The notes beneath the pieces were generated by a model. The model was not told the origin of the DNA. It made no database searches and was given only the letters and a program-made list of their open reading frames with translations. The position numbers and the translations under genes are program-made. A stretch of 43,922 bases of DNA from Alphaproteobacteria bacterium. Lineage in GTDB: Bacteria > Pseudomonadota > Alphaproteobacteria > JABAAW01. The first letter of the stretch is position 1; every line of letters starts with the position of its first letter. The stretch is from assembly GCA_014238535.1 (NCBI GenBank), contig JABAAW010000009.1, positions 1-43,922 of the forward strand. The letters are read 5' to 3'. Shown one piece after another: positions 15,677-26,629 of this stretch.

Positions 15677-18394
15677 ATGGAAAAACATTATGATTTTTCT
15701 GCCGAGGCAGAGCGTTTGATATATGATGACTGGGAATCTTGTGGTGCTTTCCGTTGTGGTGTTGATAGTAATAAGGAGCCGTATACGATTATGATGCCGC
15801 CACCGAACGTTACTGGGCGGTTGCATATTGGGCATGCGCTTGACAATACCTTGCAGGATATTCTGGTGCGTTATCGACGTATGCGTGGTTTTGATTGCTT
15901 GTGGTTACCTGGCACAGACCACGCAGGTATTGCGACGCAGTCGTTAGTTAGTAAGCAATTATTTGCAGATGGCGTTGATTTATCTAAACTTTCGCGTGAA
16001 AATTTTCTGAATCACTCTTGGAATTGGAAAGATAAGTACGGCAATATTATTTTGCAACAGTTACGCCGTTTGGGAGCATCATGTGATTGGGATCGAACCC
16101 GCTTTACGATGGATAAAGGTTTATCACGTTCGGTTCGCTATGCTTTTTTACGCCTGTACGGAGATAATTTAATTTATCGAGCTGAACGTCTAGTTAATTG
16201 GGACCCGCAATTAAAAACGGCCATTTCTGATTTAGAAGTACGTCAGCAGACTGTGCTTGGCAAGATTTGCTTTATTGACTATCCGCTTGTTTTTGATAAA
16301 GAATTATGTGCACAACCTAGTAATTTATCTATTATCACAATTGCAACAATGCGTCCTGAAACATTGTTTGGCGATGTTGCTGTTGCGGTGCATCCTGATG
16401 ATGATCGCTATAAACATTTGGTTGGGCATCATTGTTCTGTTCCCCTGACTGGACGTAAAATACCTATCATTGCCGATGTGCGGGTTGATAGAGAGAGGGG
16501 TACAGGAGCCTTGAAGATTACCCCTGCTCACGATTTTTTAGATTTTGATATTGGGAGAGATCATTCTTTGGCAATGATATCAGTTTTTGATAAGCGAGCT
16601 TGTTTGAATGATAAAGTGCCGGGAATTTATCGTGGACTTTCTCGAGAGCAAGCGCGTTCTAGTGTTGTCGCAGCACTAGAGACGCAGGGTTTGTTGCGTG
16701 AAATCCGCGATGAAATTCATTCTGTACCTCATGGCGAACGTAGCGGTGTTGCGTTAGAACCTAGACTAACTAAACAGTGGTTTATTGGCATGGGTTCTTT
16801 GGCTAAGCGGGCATTACAATCTGTCGAAAATGGAAATACGATTTTACTTCCACAGATATGGCATAATACTTGGCGTAGATGGCTTGAAAACATTCAGCCG
16901 TGGTGTATTTCGCGTCAGTTGTGGTGGGGGCATCGTATCCCTATTTGGTATACGCAAGATGGTAAGGAAATTGCTGCGGATAGCGAAGAGGCAGCATTGG
17001 AGCAAGCTCAGCAAAAATTTGGAAAAAACGTTATATTGACACAAGATGAAGATGTTTTGGATACTTGGTTTTCTTCTGCGCTTTGGCCATTTTCGACATT
17101 GGGATGGGCTGACGAGCAGTTTGCAGACGTGTCGATGTTACAGAGGTATTTCCCTACGAATGTTTTAGTCACTGGTTTTGATATTTTGTTTTTTTGGGTT
17201 GCTCGTATGATGATGATGTCGTTGTACTTCATGGGGCAAGTTCCTTTTAAAGTTGTTTATATGCATGCTTTGATTCGTGACACGAAAGGACGTAAAATGT
17301 CGAAATCTTTAGGCAATGTAGTCAATCCGATCGACTTGATGAATAGATATGGCTGCGATGCATTACGACTAACCTTAGTATTGCAGTCTGTTCCTGGTAG
17401 GGATTTGCGTCTTTCAGAGAAGCGCATTGAGGGCAATCGAAATTTTATAACAAAATTGTGGAATTCTGCTCGTTTTTTAGAAATGCAAGATTGTTGCTAT
17501 GATAAAAATTTTGATATTACAAAGGTTAGCGGTGCGCTACATCGTTGGATGCTTGTGCGTTTGCTTGAAGTAACAGCTAAGGTTGAGCGAGCATTAGATG
17601 ACAAAATATGCATGTTTCATGAAGCTGGTTCAGTTATATACCATTTTGTATGGGACGTGTTTTGCGGTAAATATTTGGAGATGTTGAAGCCGATTTTCTC
17701 TTTTGGTAGTGCAGATGAGAAGGTTGAGGCTCGGTTATCGAGCGCTTGGCTGTTTTATGGTTTGCTACGTATATTGCATCCCTTTGTTCCTTTTGTGACT
17801 GAAAAAATTTTTTTTACAGCAGAAATTTTTTCAGCCAAAACAGATGACGAACGTTTGATAATAGCACAATGGTTGGATGCAGATAGTATTATAGTTGCAG
17901 ATGATTGGAAGAATGATGTTGATGAAGTTGAATGGATTTTGGGTCTTATTGGAGAAGTTCGTTCTTTGCGCTCTTGCTTGGGGCTTGTCTCAAAGATTAT
18001 TACTCCCTTGCGTTGTGACGATTTGACGAGTTTAGCAGAAACTAGGGTTGCAGCTTGGGCTACTGTCGTGCGTAGTTTGGCTGGTATTGATTGGATGGGA
18101 GATAATAGGAACAAGGATAGAAATAAAGAGAAGGTTATAGTTTTTATTTACGATGGTTTTGTAAGTCCTGGGCTGGGATTACCGTTAGGTTTTGAGATTG
18201 AACAGGCCAAAAACAGAGTTTCGAAGCAATTCGATTATTGGTCAAGCAAACTCAAGGTTTTGAATAAAAAATTTGACCCCGAAGGCAAATTTGTAAAGAA
18301 TGCTCCTGAAAATATTGTAAGTGCTAATAAATTGAAGCATTTAGAAGCAGTGAATCAATGTGATCGTTTAGCAAGGATTTTGGCAGACCTATAA
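15677..18394 (+). CDS. valS: Valine--tRNA ligase
   Basis: MPPPNVTGRLHIGHAL (HIGH), WLPGTDHAGIATQ, KMSKSLGN (KMSKS), C-terminal coiled coil. Confidence 0.98.
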   Translation: MEKHYDFSAEAERLIYDDWESCGAFRCGVDSNKEPYTIMMPPPNVTGRLHIGHALDNTLQDILVRYRRMRGFDCLWLPGTDHAGIATQSLVSKQLFADGVDLSKLSRENFLNHSWNWKDKYGNIILQQLRRLGASCDWDRTRFTMDKGLSRSVRYAFLRLYGDNLIYRAERLVNWDPQLKTAISDLEVRQQTVLGKICFIDYPLVFDKELCAQPSNLSIITIATMRPETLFGDVAVAVHPDDDRYKHLVGHHCSVPLTGRKIPIIADVRVDRERGTGALKITPAHDFLDFDIGRDHSLAMISVFDKRACLNDKVPGIYRGLSREQARSSVVAALETQGLLREIRDEIHSVPHGERSGVALEPRLTKQWFIGMGSLAKRALQSVENGNTILLPQIWHNTWRRWLENIQPWCISRQLWWGHRIPIWYTQDGKEIAADSEEAALEQAQQKFGKNVILTQDEDVLDTWFSSALWPFSTLGWADEQFADVSMLQRYFPTNVLVTGFDILFFWVARMMMMSLYFMGQVPFKVVYMHALIRDTKGRKMSKSLGNVVNPIDLMNRYGCDALRLTLVLQSVPGRDLRLSEKRIEGNRNFITKLWNSARFLEMQDCCYDKNFDITKVSGALHRWMLVRLLEVTAKVERALDDKICMFHEAGSVIYHFVWDVFCGKYLEMLKPIFSFGSADEKVEARLSSAWLFYGLLRILHPFVPFVTEKIFFTAEIFSAKTDDERLIIAQWLDADSIIVADDWKNDVDEVEWILGLIGEVRSLRSCLGLVSKIITPLRCDDLTSLAETRVAAWATVVRSLAGIDWMGDNRNKDRNKEKVIVFIYDGFVSPGLGLPLGFEIEQAKNRVSKQFDYWSSKLKVLNKKFDPEGKFVKNAPENIVSANKLKHLEAVNQCDRLARILADL

Positions 18395-18402
18395 ATAGAT
18401 GG

Positions 18403-18430
18403 ATTCTTTATAACAAAGAATTCTTTTTTT
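18403..18430 (+). terminator. Intrinsic terminator downstream of valS
   Basis: ATTCTTT-ATAAC-AAAGAAT stem-loop followed by a TTCTTTTTTT run, between convergent genes. Confidence 0.75.
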
Positions 18431-18445
18431 AATAACGCGGTATAT

Positions 18446-19669
18446 TCAATGACCTAAAAATAACAATGTGTAAGAAACAGCTATAGCTGGTATCGCACTG
18501 TACAAGGTCGCAACCATCGCTGCTCGTGGTGCTAGAGCTAGCGCTGGAAACAAAGCATCGCCATCATTACTGATAGCGTTACCCATTAAAGCAGAAAAAG
18601 GAACTAATCCGCTAATATATGTAGCAGCAACAAGTATCTGCGGCCCACAGCCAGGAATAAATCCGATCACAATGGCAATTATTGGTAAAAAGATATATGC
18701 AGCTCCAAATGCACTTACTAAATCAATAGTGAAAATATGAATGGTTAAATTAAACAGCAAAAACGCTGCAACAACCCAAACTGTTACAAAGTTTGTGTCA
18801 TCAATAACTGAACGCAAAGTCAGGTTTTGTGTTTCTCGCTTGCTGGTTTCTCGTCCTGTTGGTCCTGAAAATAAAACCCAATAGATGATACAAAGTACCA
18901 CGAATATCGAAAAAATATGCAAGATAGGGACCCCCCATAAATAGAGGGTAAGAATATTAACTTGGAAAGCATATAAAGAAGCGCAAACGATTCCTGGTAT
19001 TAACGACATCAGCCAGATTCTGTCAATCCATACACGCCAAGGATTCCCAGCGAATAACATGCTACGGTTATGTTTACCTCCTTCACCATTGTTTAAGCTT
19101 TTCGAGTGCATGGGACCTTTTTTGCGCATAAAATTTTTACCATGCACAGCATTAACCACAACCCCAGAAACCCATCCAATAAAAAAGGTACTGATAATCA
19201 GTATTACCCCGGTTTTTGGCTCTTTTGCTAAAATCAAAAAAGCAGCGTCTCCCATAGTTGCAGTCAAGACAGCAATTAATGCTCCAAAGCTTAAAGTGCC
19301 ATTTACATATTGAGTAACAACGACCAAGGCTCCGCCACAACCTGGCAGAGCTCCTAAAAAAGATGCCATCGGTAGTTCCCAGCGTTTACTTTTTTCCATA
19401 AAATTGGTTGCATTAAAACCAGATAATCTCTCAATTGCCAATAGCAACATCAAAGTAGTTGCAACAAAAGCTGTTACAGAAACGTACGTTTCTGCTAACG
19501 ATATTAAAATAATCTCACGGCTTTGTTTATCCCAAAGCCCATACATCATTACACATAATGCGAGCCCTCCCACAATTAAGATGCGCTGTCCTGTCTTGCT
19601 TTGCCACCTTTCTAAAGATTTATATGATTCTCTAATGACTTGCATACTGCCAGATACACTCTTATTCAT
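18446..19669 (-). CDS. Putative 10-TM heavy-metal/manganese transporter (ArsP_2/DUF2899-like)
   Basis: About 10 hydrophobic segments; duplicated glycine-rich motifs GALPGCGGALVVVTQYVNG and GFIPGCGPQILVAATYISG, with DAAFL and GDALFPALALAPRAA. Confidence 0.75.
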   Translation of the reverse strand: MNKSVSGSMQVIRESYKSLERWQSKTGQRILIVGGLALCVMMYGLWDKQSREIILISLAETYVSVTAFVATTLMLLLAIERLSGFNATNFMEKSKRWELPMASFLGALPGCGGALVVVTQYVNGTLSFGALIAVLTATMGDAAFLILAKEPKTGVILIISTFFIGWVSGVVVNAVHGKNFMRKKGPMHSKSLNNGEGGKHNRSMLFAGNPWRVWIDRIWLMSLIPGIVCASLYAFQVNILTLYLWGVPILHIFSIFVVLCIIYWVLFSGPTGRETSKRETQNLTLRSVIDDTNFVTVWVVAAFLLFNLTIHIFTIDLVSAFGAAYIFLPIIAIVIGFIPGCGPQILVAATYISGLVPFSALMGNAISNDGDALFPALALAPRAAMVATLYSAIPAIAVSYTLLFLGH

Positions 19670-19776
19670 AAATTTTTGTAAAACATCCCATCATAAAAGC
19701 TCTCTAAAAAATTTATTTTCTCCAACTCGTAAAGAGAAGCAATAAATCAAAATTCATTATAGCAGAGATTTTTATT

Positions 19777-19793
19777 TTTAGAATAATTCTAAT
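19777..19793. promoter_or_regulatory. ICE/Irr-box-like palindrome
   Basis: TTTAGAATAATTCTAAT matches the published Irr motif TTTAGAANNNTTCTAAA at 13 of 14 defined positions; about 108 bp upstream of the transporter start. Confidence 0.55.
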
Positions 19794-19819
19794 CTAAAAA
19801 CATACCCTTATCATGTCAA
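19791..19819 (-). promoter_or_regulatory. Sigma70-like promoter for the transporter gene, -10 overlapping the ICE-like box
   Basis: On the minus strand: TTGACA (19819-19814), 17-nt spacer, TAGATT (19796-19791). A second perfect TATAAT lies at 19761-19756. Confidence 0.5.
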
Positions 19820-19845
19820 GTGATTTTCACTCTTATTTTTTTGCA

Positions 19846-21366
19846 TTATCGCTTAGTTTGTAAGGCTTGCTGTCTGCGTCTATCCACAGAAGAGCCGATC
19901 CGCATGGCTTCTCTATACTTTGTAACGGTGCGCCTTGCTATTTCTATTCCTTCTTCCATCAGTTTTTCGACTATTTTATCATCTGACAATGTTGCATCAG
20001 GTGTTTCTTCTTTGATGATCTGTCGTATGCGATGCCGAACAGCTTTCGCCGATAGTGATGTACGCATGATAGAGTTAGGAATGGCCTTAGTGAAGAAGTA
20101 ACGTAACTCAAACATTCCTCTTGGTGTTTGTATGTATTTTCCATTTACAACACGGCTTACAGTACTTTCATGCATACCGATTGTACCGGCTATATCGCGC
20201 AATACTAGAGGTGTTAATTTTGCTATACCGTATCGAAAAAATCCACGTTGCCTTTTGACGATTTCTGCTGCGACTTTTAGTATTGTCTGTGCTCTTTGGT
20301 CGAGAGCTTTTGTTAGCCAATTTGCAGTTTGCCAACGTTCTTTCAAAAATTCTTGAGCTTGAGAATCGCCTCTTAAGCTTACATTCGTTGCAACTTCAGC
20401 GTGATAGTCACGGTTTACAAGGACGTGCGGCAGGGTATCATTATTCAACTCGACTCTCCAAATATCGCAATTTTCCTCTACCTCATCTATATTTTCACGC
20501 ATCAACAAATCTGGCACTATAGTTTGTATAGGCCGATGGTCGAAAGATGAAGCAGGTCGAGGATTGAGGGTACGGATGACTTTTATCGCTTCTTCAAAGT
20601 TTTTTTCATTTAGCTGACAGCGTTTACGTAGTGTTTCACTTTCACCACCAGCAAGAAGATTAATATCTGATAGCAGTATATCCAGTTCGGGTGTCAGTAA
20701 TTGGCGATCTAGCAATTGTAAACGCAAGCATTCCGATAGGCAGTTGGCGAATAGGCCAGGCGGGTCAAATTGTTTTAACTTGTGAAGAACTGCATCTACT
20801 TGTTTTCGTGAGCTTCCTAGTTGTTTGGCTACCTCAGATATAGATAATGGTAAGAAGCCATTTTCATCTAGAGAATCTATTAAGAAAGTTCCAATTGCAC
20901 GCTCAGTCTCGTCTTGCACTTCCAATCCTAATTGAAACTGTAGATGCTTTGATAGGCTACGCTCTGCTTCATCCTCAATGTCATTTGTTAGCGTGCCACT
21001 TTGATGAGATTTATTCCATAAAGGTTGTGTACTTTGATCAAAGACATTTTCGTATGATATATCCAAAGATTCTTGATCTGCATGCTCTTCTCGAAGCATG
21101 TCTAAAGAGTCTTTCTCCTCCCCTTCTTTACTTTGGCTATCTTCGTTTTCTTGTAACTCTGTATTGATATGTCTACCATCTCTGTCTGCCGGAAATTGTT
21201 CTCCATTTTCGTCTTTTTCTAAGAATGGATTTTCTTCAATTTGTTCTTCTATCCATGTCTCAATATCATTAGCGTTCATCTGCAATAGTTTAATGGCTTG
21301 TTGTAGCTGTGGTGTTAGTACCAACGACTGGGCTACTTTTAATTCGAGTTTTGGACCTATAGTCAC
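19846..21366 (-). CDS. rpoN: RNA polymerase sigma-54 factor
   Basis: LKVAQSLVLTPQLQQAIKLLQM N-terminal region, DIAGTIGMHESTVSRVVNGKYIQTPRGMFELRYFF HTH and ARRTVTKYREAMRI (RpoN box). Confidence 0.97.
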   Translation of the reverse strand: MTIGPKLELKVAQSLVLTPQLQQAIKLLQMNANDIETWIEEQIEENPFLEKDENGEQFPADRDGRHINTELQENEDSQSKEGEEKDSLDMLREEHADQESLDISYENVFDQSTQPLWNKSHQSGTLTNDIEDEAERSLSKHLQFQLGLEVQDETERAIGTFLIDSLDENGFLPLSISEVAKQLGSSRKQVDAVLHKLKQFDPPGLFANCLSECLRLQLLDRQLLTPELDILLSDINLLAGGESETLRKRCQLNEKNFEEAIKVIRTLNPRPASSFDHRPIQTIVPDLLMRENIDEVEENCDIWRVELNNDTLPHVLVNRDYHAEVATNVSLRGDSQAQEFLKERWQTANWLTKALDQRAQTILKVAAEIVKRQRGFFRYGIAKLTPLVLRDIAGTIGMHESTVSRVVNGKYIQTPRGMFELRYFFTKAIPNSIMRTSLSAKAVRHRIRQIIKEETPDATLSDDKIVEKLMEEGIEIARRTVTKYREAMRIGSSVDRRRQQALQTKR

Positions 21367-21401
21367 GATACAGTTTTTTCTGTTGCTATATTATTCTGGT
21401 A

Positions 21402-22196
21402 TTAGATACGGAACCTTTTGCCAAGATAGTATCGCCTAACGAGCTGATTTTTAACGATATGCTTTGGTGTTCCTGATGCAATAATTTCGCCTTTGTACAT
21501 TACGTACGTTTTATCTACAAATTTAAGAAGTTCGTATATATTGTGATCACTAATTAGAACTCCGATTTGTTGTTTTTTTAATTTCATTATAAGGTTTTCT
21601 ATAGCAGAAACAGCAATTGGGTCAACTCCTGCTAGCGGTTCGTCTAGTAGTATGAATTTTGGATTGCAACATAAGGCGCGAGCGATCTCCAACCTTTGTT
21701 TTTCACCTCCTGATAGCAACCGTGCTTTCCTTTTTCGTAGCTCTGTTAGTGAGAATTCTTCAAGTAATTTTCTGCATTTTTGGTTACGTTTTTCTTTTGG
21801 GCAATGCAATTCAAGAATTGCTTTTAGATTGTCTTCGGCACTGAGCCCTTGAAATAGAGAAGTTTCTTGTGGTAAATATGTAATTCGTAACTTTGCTCTT
21901 GATTCGCTACTAAGGGTTGATATGTTTCGTTCGTTGAGAAAAATTTCTCCTCTATCTGCAGATATTAATCCTGCAAGAATGTGAAAAAAAGTAGTTTTGC
22001 CAGCGCCATTAGGGCCTATAAGCCCAATGCTTTGCCCCGTCGTTATTTGTATAGATAGATTGCGCAAAACATTAATCTTTTTATATGATTTCCATATATC
22101 TATTGCCTCCAGCTCCAAGCTATTCATCGAACCATGATCAAATGATGTTTTCTTTGCTTGATTGCTTGTTCCCCTTTTGTAATGTGCTAGTACCAT
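21402..22196 (-). CDS. lptB: LPS export ABC transporter ATP-binding protein
   Basis: Walker A IGPNGAGKTTFFHILAGL, LSGGEKQRLEIARAL signature, Walker B FILLDEPLAGVDP; directly upstream of rpoN. True start probably the internal MNSLELEAIDIWKSYKK. Confidence 0.93.
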   Translation of the reverse strand: MVLAHYKRGTSNQAKKTSFDHGSMNSLELEAIDIWKSYKKINVLRNLSIQITTGQSIGLIGPNGAGKTTFFHILAGLISADRGEIFLNERNISTLSSESRAKLRITYLPQETSLFQGLSAEDNLKAILELHCPKEKRNQKCRKLLEEFSLTELRKRKARLLSGGEKQRLEIARALCCNPKFILLDEPLAGVDPIAVSAIENLIMKLKKQQIGVLISDHNIYELLKFVDKTYVMYKGEIIASGTPKHIVKNQLVRRYYLGKRFRI

Positions 22197-23461
22197 TTGT
22201 TAGGCGTGAAGAAATGCTGAGAAAGTTCCTTTTCGGCAATTTTAGGTTCAAGGCTGTATTGTTGCTTTGTGGTGTTGTAACGTATGCATGGACTTTTTAG
22301 TTTAGTTCCAGCAAGGTTCACTTGCACTGCCCCACACAAAATGCCGCTGTTATCATATATGTTGTGCCCTCCTTGGACACCGACTGCTTCTGTTCCGTCA
22401 GCAAAAGCGATGTGTGCTGCTTGATTACTATTACCTTGGTATCTTATTTGCTTGCCTTGGATGATCACACGATGTGCGCTTATCATCCAAATAGGAGATG
22501 CAGCCTTAGTATTTATTTGTTTTAGATTGTACTGACGCAATTTTACTGCATCAGTAAGCGTAATGCGATGTAATGATTTTGTATCCATCACATTGCAATG
22601 GCTATTGGTGTTTGGTGTTTTTTTGGGGCATAACAATACTTCTGCACTTTCGGCGTGACCATCGTAAAAGTTAGTATTATGTTTATAACTAAGTGATATT
22701 TTTTCTTTTAGGATTAATTTTTGTCTATTTTCTTTACCAATATTTTTTAAATTTACACGTCCTTGCGCTTGTATTTTGATACTGGGAGCATTAAAATTAA
22801 TATTCTGCAACAATTGTATATCGCCGTTATATTTCACCTCTCCCCCGTTAGTGGAATTGATATTTACCTCTCCAATACGTATTACTAATGGTTTTTTTGT
22901 ACTAATTTTATATTCATTATTTTTATCGTTGTATAAAAAATTTTTTGCAATAACCTTTACCTCTGTATTTTCTGCTCGTGCCCGATTTTCGCATAGCAAC
23001 CTTGCGTCTACTTGTCGATCATTGATAGTTTCCCAGATACTTTGTTTTATTTTCAGTAATTCGTTATGCGATAATTTTTTTGCTGTAACTTCTAGTAATC
23101 TCCCGCATGAGATGTTCCAAGCTTGGCTAATGATAGCTTCTGAGCTGTTATTTTCCTCTTTGGCGTTAAACACTTGTCCTTTGGTTTTTATTATTTGCCA
23201 CCCATCAACGTAATGTTGCTTTTCCATGGGTAAGAGAGAGAGTTGTTTTTGTTTGTTATCGTTATGCCAACATATCATTACGATTGGTAATATAGTTGCT
23301 AGTATTAGTAGAAACAAATCGGTCAGTAACCTCTTTCCTCTTTTTTTCTCTATATAGTGTGAACGATATTTTAGTACATAATATTGTAACAGCATTGAGT
23401 TTTTTATTGCTTGGTATATTTTTATTATCATTTTTGCCACACTTGCCCAGCGCGTAGGCAA
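22187..23461 (-). CDS. Divergent LPS transport protein, apparently combining LptC-like N-terminal and LptA/OstA-like C-terminal regions
   Basis: Single 424-aa ORF at the lptC-lptA position between kdsD and lptB; N-terminal TM helix and C-terminal ITLTDAVKLRQ...AHRVIIQGKQIRYQGN..., OstA-like. Confidence 0.6.
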   Translation of the reverse strand: MPTRWASVAKMIIKIYQAIKNSMLLQYYVLKYRSHYIEKKRGKRLLTDLFLLILATILPIVMICWHNDNKQKQLSLLPMEKQHYVDGWQIIKTKGQVFNAKEENNSSEAIISQAWNISCGRLLEVTAKKLSHNELLKIKQSIWETINDRQVDARLLCENRARAENTEVKVIAKNFLYNDKNNEYKISTKKPLVIRIGEVNINSTNGGEVKYNGDIQLLQNINFNAPSIKIQAQGRVNLKNIGKENRQKLILKEKISLSYKHNTNFYDGHAESAEVLLCPKKTPNTNSHCNVMDTKSLHRITLTDAVKLRQYNLKQINTKAASPIWMISAHRVIIQGKQIRYQGNSNQAAHIAFADGTEAVGVQGGHNIYDNSGILCGAVQVNLAGTKLKSPCIRYNTTKQQYSLEPKIAEKELSQHFFTPNKWY

Positions 23462-24429
23462 TCTTGCAAGTGTAGCAATCCTACTACACTTTTATCAGTT
23501 TCTAGCACTACTAGCGCGGTGATATTTTTTGTATTCATTCGTTCGATGCTTTCAGCTATCGAGCTGTTTCGTGAGATTGTGTGTATCTTTTTTGTCATTA
23601 CACTTTCGACATTTGTAGCAAGAGTTCCTACCTCGTTTTTGCTCTTGAGTATCCATCTTCTTATATCACCATCCGTTATGATCCCTCGAACTTTATTATT
23701 TGCATCGCGCACGATAGCTGATCCGAGTCTTTTACTACTTATCTCTATTAGTGCATCGCACATTGAACTTTCTATGTTGACTAACGGTAATGCTTTGTCT
23801 TTATGCATTAAATTTTCCGCACGAAGTAACCTTTGTCCTAATTTTCCACCTGGATGAAACTTATGAAATTGAGTTGCTGTGAAGTTTCTTCTTTTGAGTA
23901 ATGCAACAGCTAATGTGTCTCCGTAGACGAGCGCAAGCGTGGTTGAGCTTGTTGGAGTCAGTCCCATGGGACAAGCTTCCAAGGTCTTCGGTAGCAGCAG
24001 TAGTTGATCAGCTTGCCTAGCTAGGGTGCTTTTTGGCTGTGCGGTCATTGCTAATAGCAGTATTTTGTACCTTTTCGTGTACGATATGATACCATCTAGT
24101 TCCTCTGTTTCGCCGGAGCTTGAGAGAGCGAGCACCCCATCGTTTCGCATTATCATTCCTAAATCGCCGTGACTTGCCTCAGCTGGGTGTACGAAATAAG
24201 CGGGTGTACCCGTTGAGGCGAATGTTGCCGCAATTTTTCGTGCAATGTGCCCGCTTTTTCCCATACCTGTCACTATTAAGCGTCCTTTGAGAGATAGCAA
24301 TTCATCAATGGTTGCTGAAAAAGCTTTGGCTTGTGATTTGTTATGCTCAAGGCTATTGCCAAGTTTCTCAATTGCCTCACGTTGTATGAGCACCGCCTCA
24401 CGAGCATTCGCGATATCCTCGCTTATCAT
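23428..24429 (-). CDS. kdsD: KpsF/GutQ-family arabinose-5-phosphate isomerase (SIS + CBS domains)
   Basis: LIVTGMGKSGHIARKIAATFASTGTPAYFVHPAEASHGDLGMI SIS motif and two CBS repeats (GIITDGDIRRWI). Confidence 0.95.
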   Translation of the reverse strand: MISEDIANAREAVLIQREAIEKLGNSLEHNKSQAKAFSATIDELLSLKGRLIVTGMGKSGHIARKIAATFASTGTPAYFVHPAEASHGDLGMIMRNDGVLALSSSGETEELDGIISYTKRYKILLLAMTAQPKSTLARQADQLLLLPKTLEACPMGLTPTSSTTLALVYGDTLAVALLKRRNFTATQFHKFHPGGKLGQRLLRAENLMHKDKALPLVNIESSMCDALIEISSKRLGSAIVRDANNKVRGIITDGDIRRWILKSKNEVGTLATNVESVMTKKIHTISRNSSIAESIERMNTKNITALVVLETDKSVVGLLHLQDCLRAGQVWQK

Positions 24430-24500
24430 TTTTTATTGCTAATGCTCGTTGTGTGTTCCTTGTTTGCTACAACTAGGGCAGTGTTTTTGCGATTTGTTTT

Positions 24501-25328
24501 TCAGTGTACTTGAGCCCATACTCGGCGCTTGTACAAGATTGCAACTATTAGTAACACAATCAGAAAAATGATTACCCGAAAGCCTATATGTTTCCGTTGT
24601 TCTAACGAAGGGTCTGATGCCCAAGCTAGAAATTGTGCAACATCTAGTGCCATCTGCTCGATAGTTGCCTCTGTTCCATCACTGAATGCTACTATGTCTT
24701 TAGATAAAGGAGGAGACATAGCAATAGCCTGTCCTTTAAAGGCTCTGTTGTAGTATAGCCCATCCTGCAATATAACTCCTTCCGGAATTTCATTGTACTC
24801 AGTCATTAGAGCATATATAAAATCTGCACCTCCCTCTGCCGCTTTTCTAGCTACGATTAAACTCAGATCTGGTGGCAAAGCCCCATTATTTGCGAAGCGA
24901 GCTGCTTCGTCGTTAGGAAATGGTGAAACAAAAGAGTCTGAAGGCAAAGCAGGGCGCTTATAGTATTCTCCTTCATCATTTGGGCCGTCATCAATTTCGT
25001 TTAATGCTGCTAAAGCAACAATTTGCTCACGCGAGTAGCCTAAGTCTTTCAAGTCGCGATAGTGAAGGAACTTCATTCCATGGCATGAAGTACATACTTG
25101 AGTATATACTTCGTAACCACGACGTAATGCAGGTTTGTTAAAATACCCAAGTATTCCATTGAACACCCAAGTTTGTTTTTTAACGACAGGAGATTCTTCA
25201 CTAGCACTACTGCTTGTGGAAGATAGCGTAAGAAATATCGTGACGCAAGTTACAATAAATACTGCAGAGGTAATTTTAAGAGTGACATTTTCCACCCAAA
25301 AGATTTTTTTTATAAATTCTACCATCAA
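24501..25328 (-). CDS. petC: Cytochrome c1
   Basis: [23 protein letters not shown] heme site, MSPPLS axial Met region and C-terminal TM anchor. Confidence 0.93.
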   Translation of the reverse strand: MMVEFIKKIFWVENVTLKITSAVFIVTCVTIFLTLSSTSSSASEESPVVKKQTWVFNGILGYFNKPALRRGYEVYTQVCTSCHGMKFLHYRDLKDLGYSREQIVALAALNEIDDGPNDEGEYYKRPALPSDSFVSPFPNDEAARFANNGALPPDLSLIVARKAAEGGADFIYALMTEYNEIPEGVILQDGLYYNRAFKGQAIAMSPPLSKDIVAFSDGTEATIEQMALDVAQFLAWASDPSLEQRKHIGFRVIIFLIVLLIVAILYKRRVWAQVH

Positions 25329-26629
25329 GACACTCGAGGCCGATCAGCAGTTTTTAATACCGGTTCGCTTATACTTGCTGGCAATGGTGAAGGGCGTTCG
25401 AATAAGCTCACTAATGGAACTAATAATAAGAAAAACCCGAAGTAGTATAGTGTTCCTAAACGAGCCCATAGTATGTAAGGCTCCTCCGCTGGTCTACCAC
25501 CCAACCATCCCAAAAAAACGACGTCAATCACGAACGCCCACAGAAACCAGCGGTAGATAGGGCGATATCGGCAACTACGTACTTTTGACCTATCTAAAAA
25601 CGGTAGGAAAAATAAGATAGCTACTCCACCGAACAACCCTAGAACCCCTAACAACTTGTTAGGTATCGCACGCAATACTGCGTAGAAAGGTAGGAAGTAC
25701 CACTCAGGGACAATATGTTCTGGTGTAGATAGAGGATTCGCGGGTATAGCGTTGTCGGGATGGTTTAGGAAATTTGGCGCATAAAAGACTATTGCTGCGT
25801 AGATAATTGCGAAAACCAACATAGCTAAAGAGTCTTTGCTAGTGATGTATGGATGAAACGGTAATGTGTCGCGTTTCGACTTCACATCAACACCATCAGG
25901 ATTGTTAGAGCCTGTAACGTGCAATGCCGCTACGTGTAACAGCACAACTCCTAGTATTACGAAAGGTAACAAGAAGTGCAAGACGAAGAATCGGTTTAGG
26001 GTTGGGTTGTCTACGGAAAATCCTCCCCATAAGAACGATACGATATGCTCGCCAATCAAAGGAACAGCACTGAATAAATTTGTTATAACGGTTGCCGCCC
26101 AATAGCTCATCTGCCCCCAAGGAAGGACATATCCTGTGAAAGCAGTTGCCATCATAAGCAATAATATCATCACACCCAAAATCCATATCAACTCTCGAGG
26201 TTTTTTGTAGGACCCATAGTACATCCCCCGATATATGTGTATGTATACCGCAAGGAAGAACATTGATGCTCCGTTCATGTGTATTGTACGCAATAACCAC
26301 CCATAGTTGACATCACGCATAATTCTCTGCACCGATGAAAATGCCATAGCAGTGTGAGACGTGTACTGCATCGCCAAAACTAATCCTGTTGTGATCATTA
26401 CGAGCAACATTACTGTTGCGATAGCACCGAAGCTCCAAAAGTAGTTTACATTCCTAGGAGTCGGATAATTTATATACTCGCGTTGCATAATGCTTATTAT
26501 AGGCAAGCGTTCGTCGATCCATGCGAGTATTGAATTTTGGAAAGTTTTTCTTATGGGTTGTTCGTTTTTTTCCATTGTAGTAATTTTTTGTAATCTATTA
26601 GATTTAGCCGATACGCATGGTTCTCTCAT
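25325..26629 (-). CDS. petB: Cytochrome b of the bc1 complex
   Basis: [63 protein letters not shown]. Confidence 0.97.
   Translation of the reverse strand: MREPCVSAKSNRLQKITTMEKNEQPIRKTFQNSILAWIDERLPIISIMQREYINYPTPRNVNYFWSFGAIATVMLLVMITTGLVLAMQYTSHTAMAFSSVQRIMRDVNYGWLLRTIHMNGASMFFLAVYIHIYRGMYYGSYKKPRELIWILGVMILLLMMATAFTGYVLPWGQMSYWAATVITNLFSAVPLIGEHIVSFLWGGFSVDNPTLNRFFVLHFLLPFVILGVVLLHVAALHVTGSNNPDGVDVKSKRDTLPFHPYITSKDSLAMLVFAIIYAAIVFYAPNFLNHPDNAIPANPLSTPEHIVPEWYFLPFYAVLRAIPNKLLGVLGLFGGVAILFFLPFLDRSKVRSCRYRPIYRWFLWAFVIDVVFLGWLGGRPAEEPYILWARLGTLYYFGFFLLLVPLVSLFERPSPLPASISEPVLKTADRPRVS

Noticed and set aside
26482-26508. dif-like TTGCATAATGCTTATTATAGGCAAG
   Set aside because: Inside conserved cytochrome b coding sequence ([15 protein letters not shown]); the XerD arm is poor.
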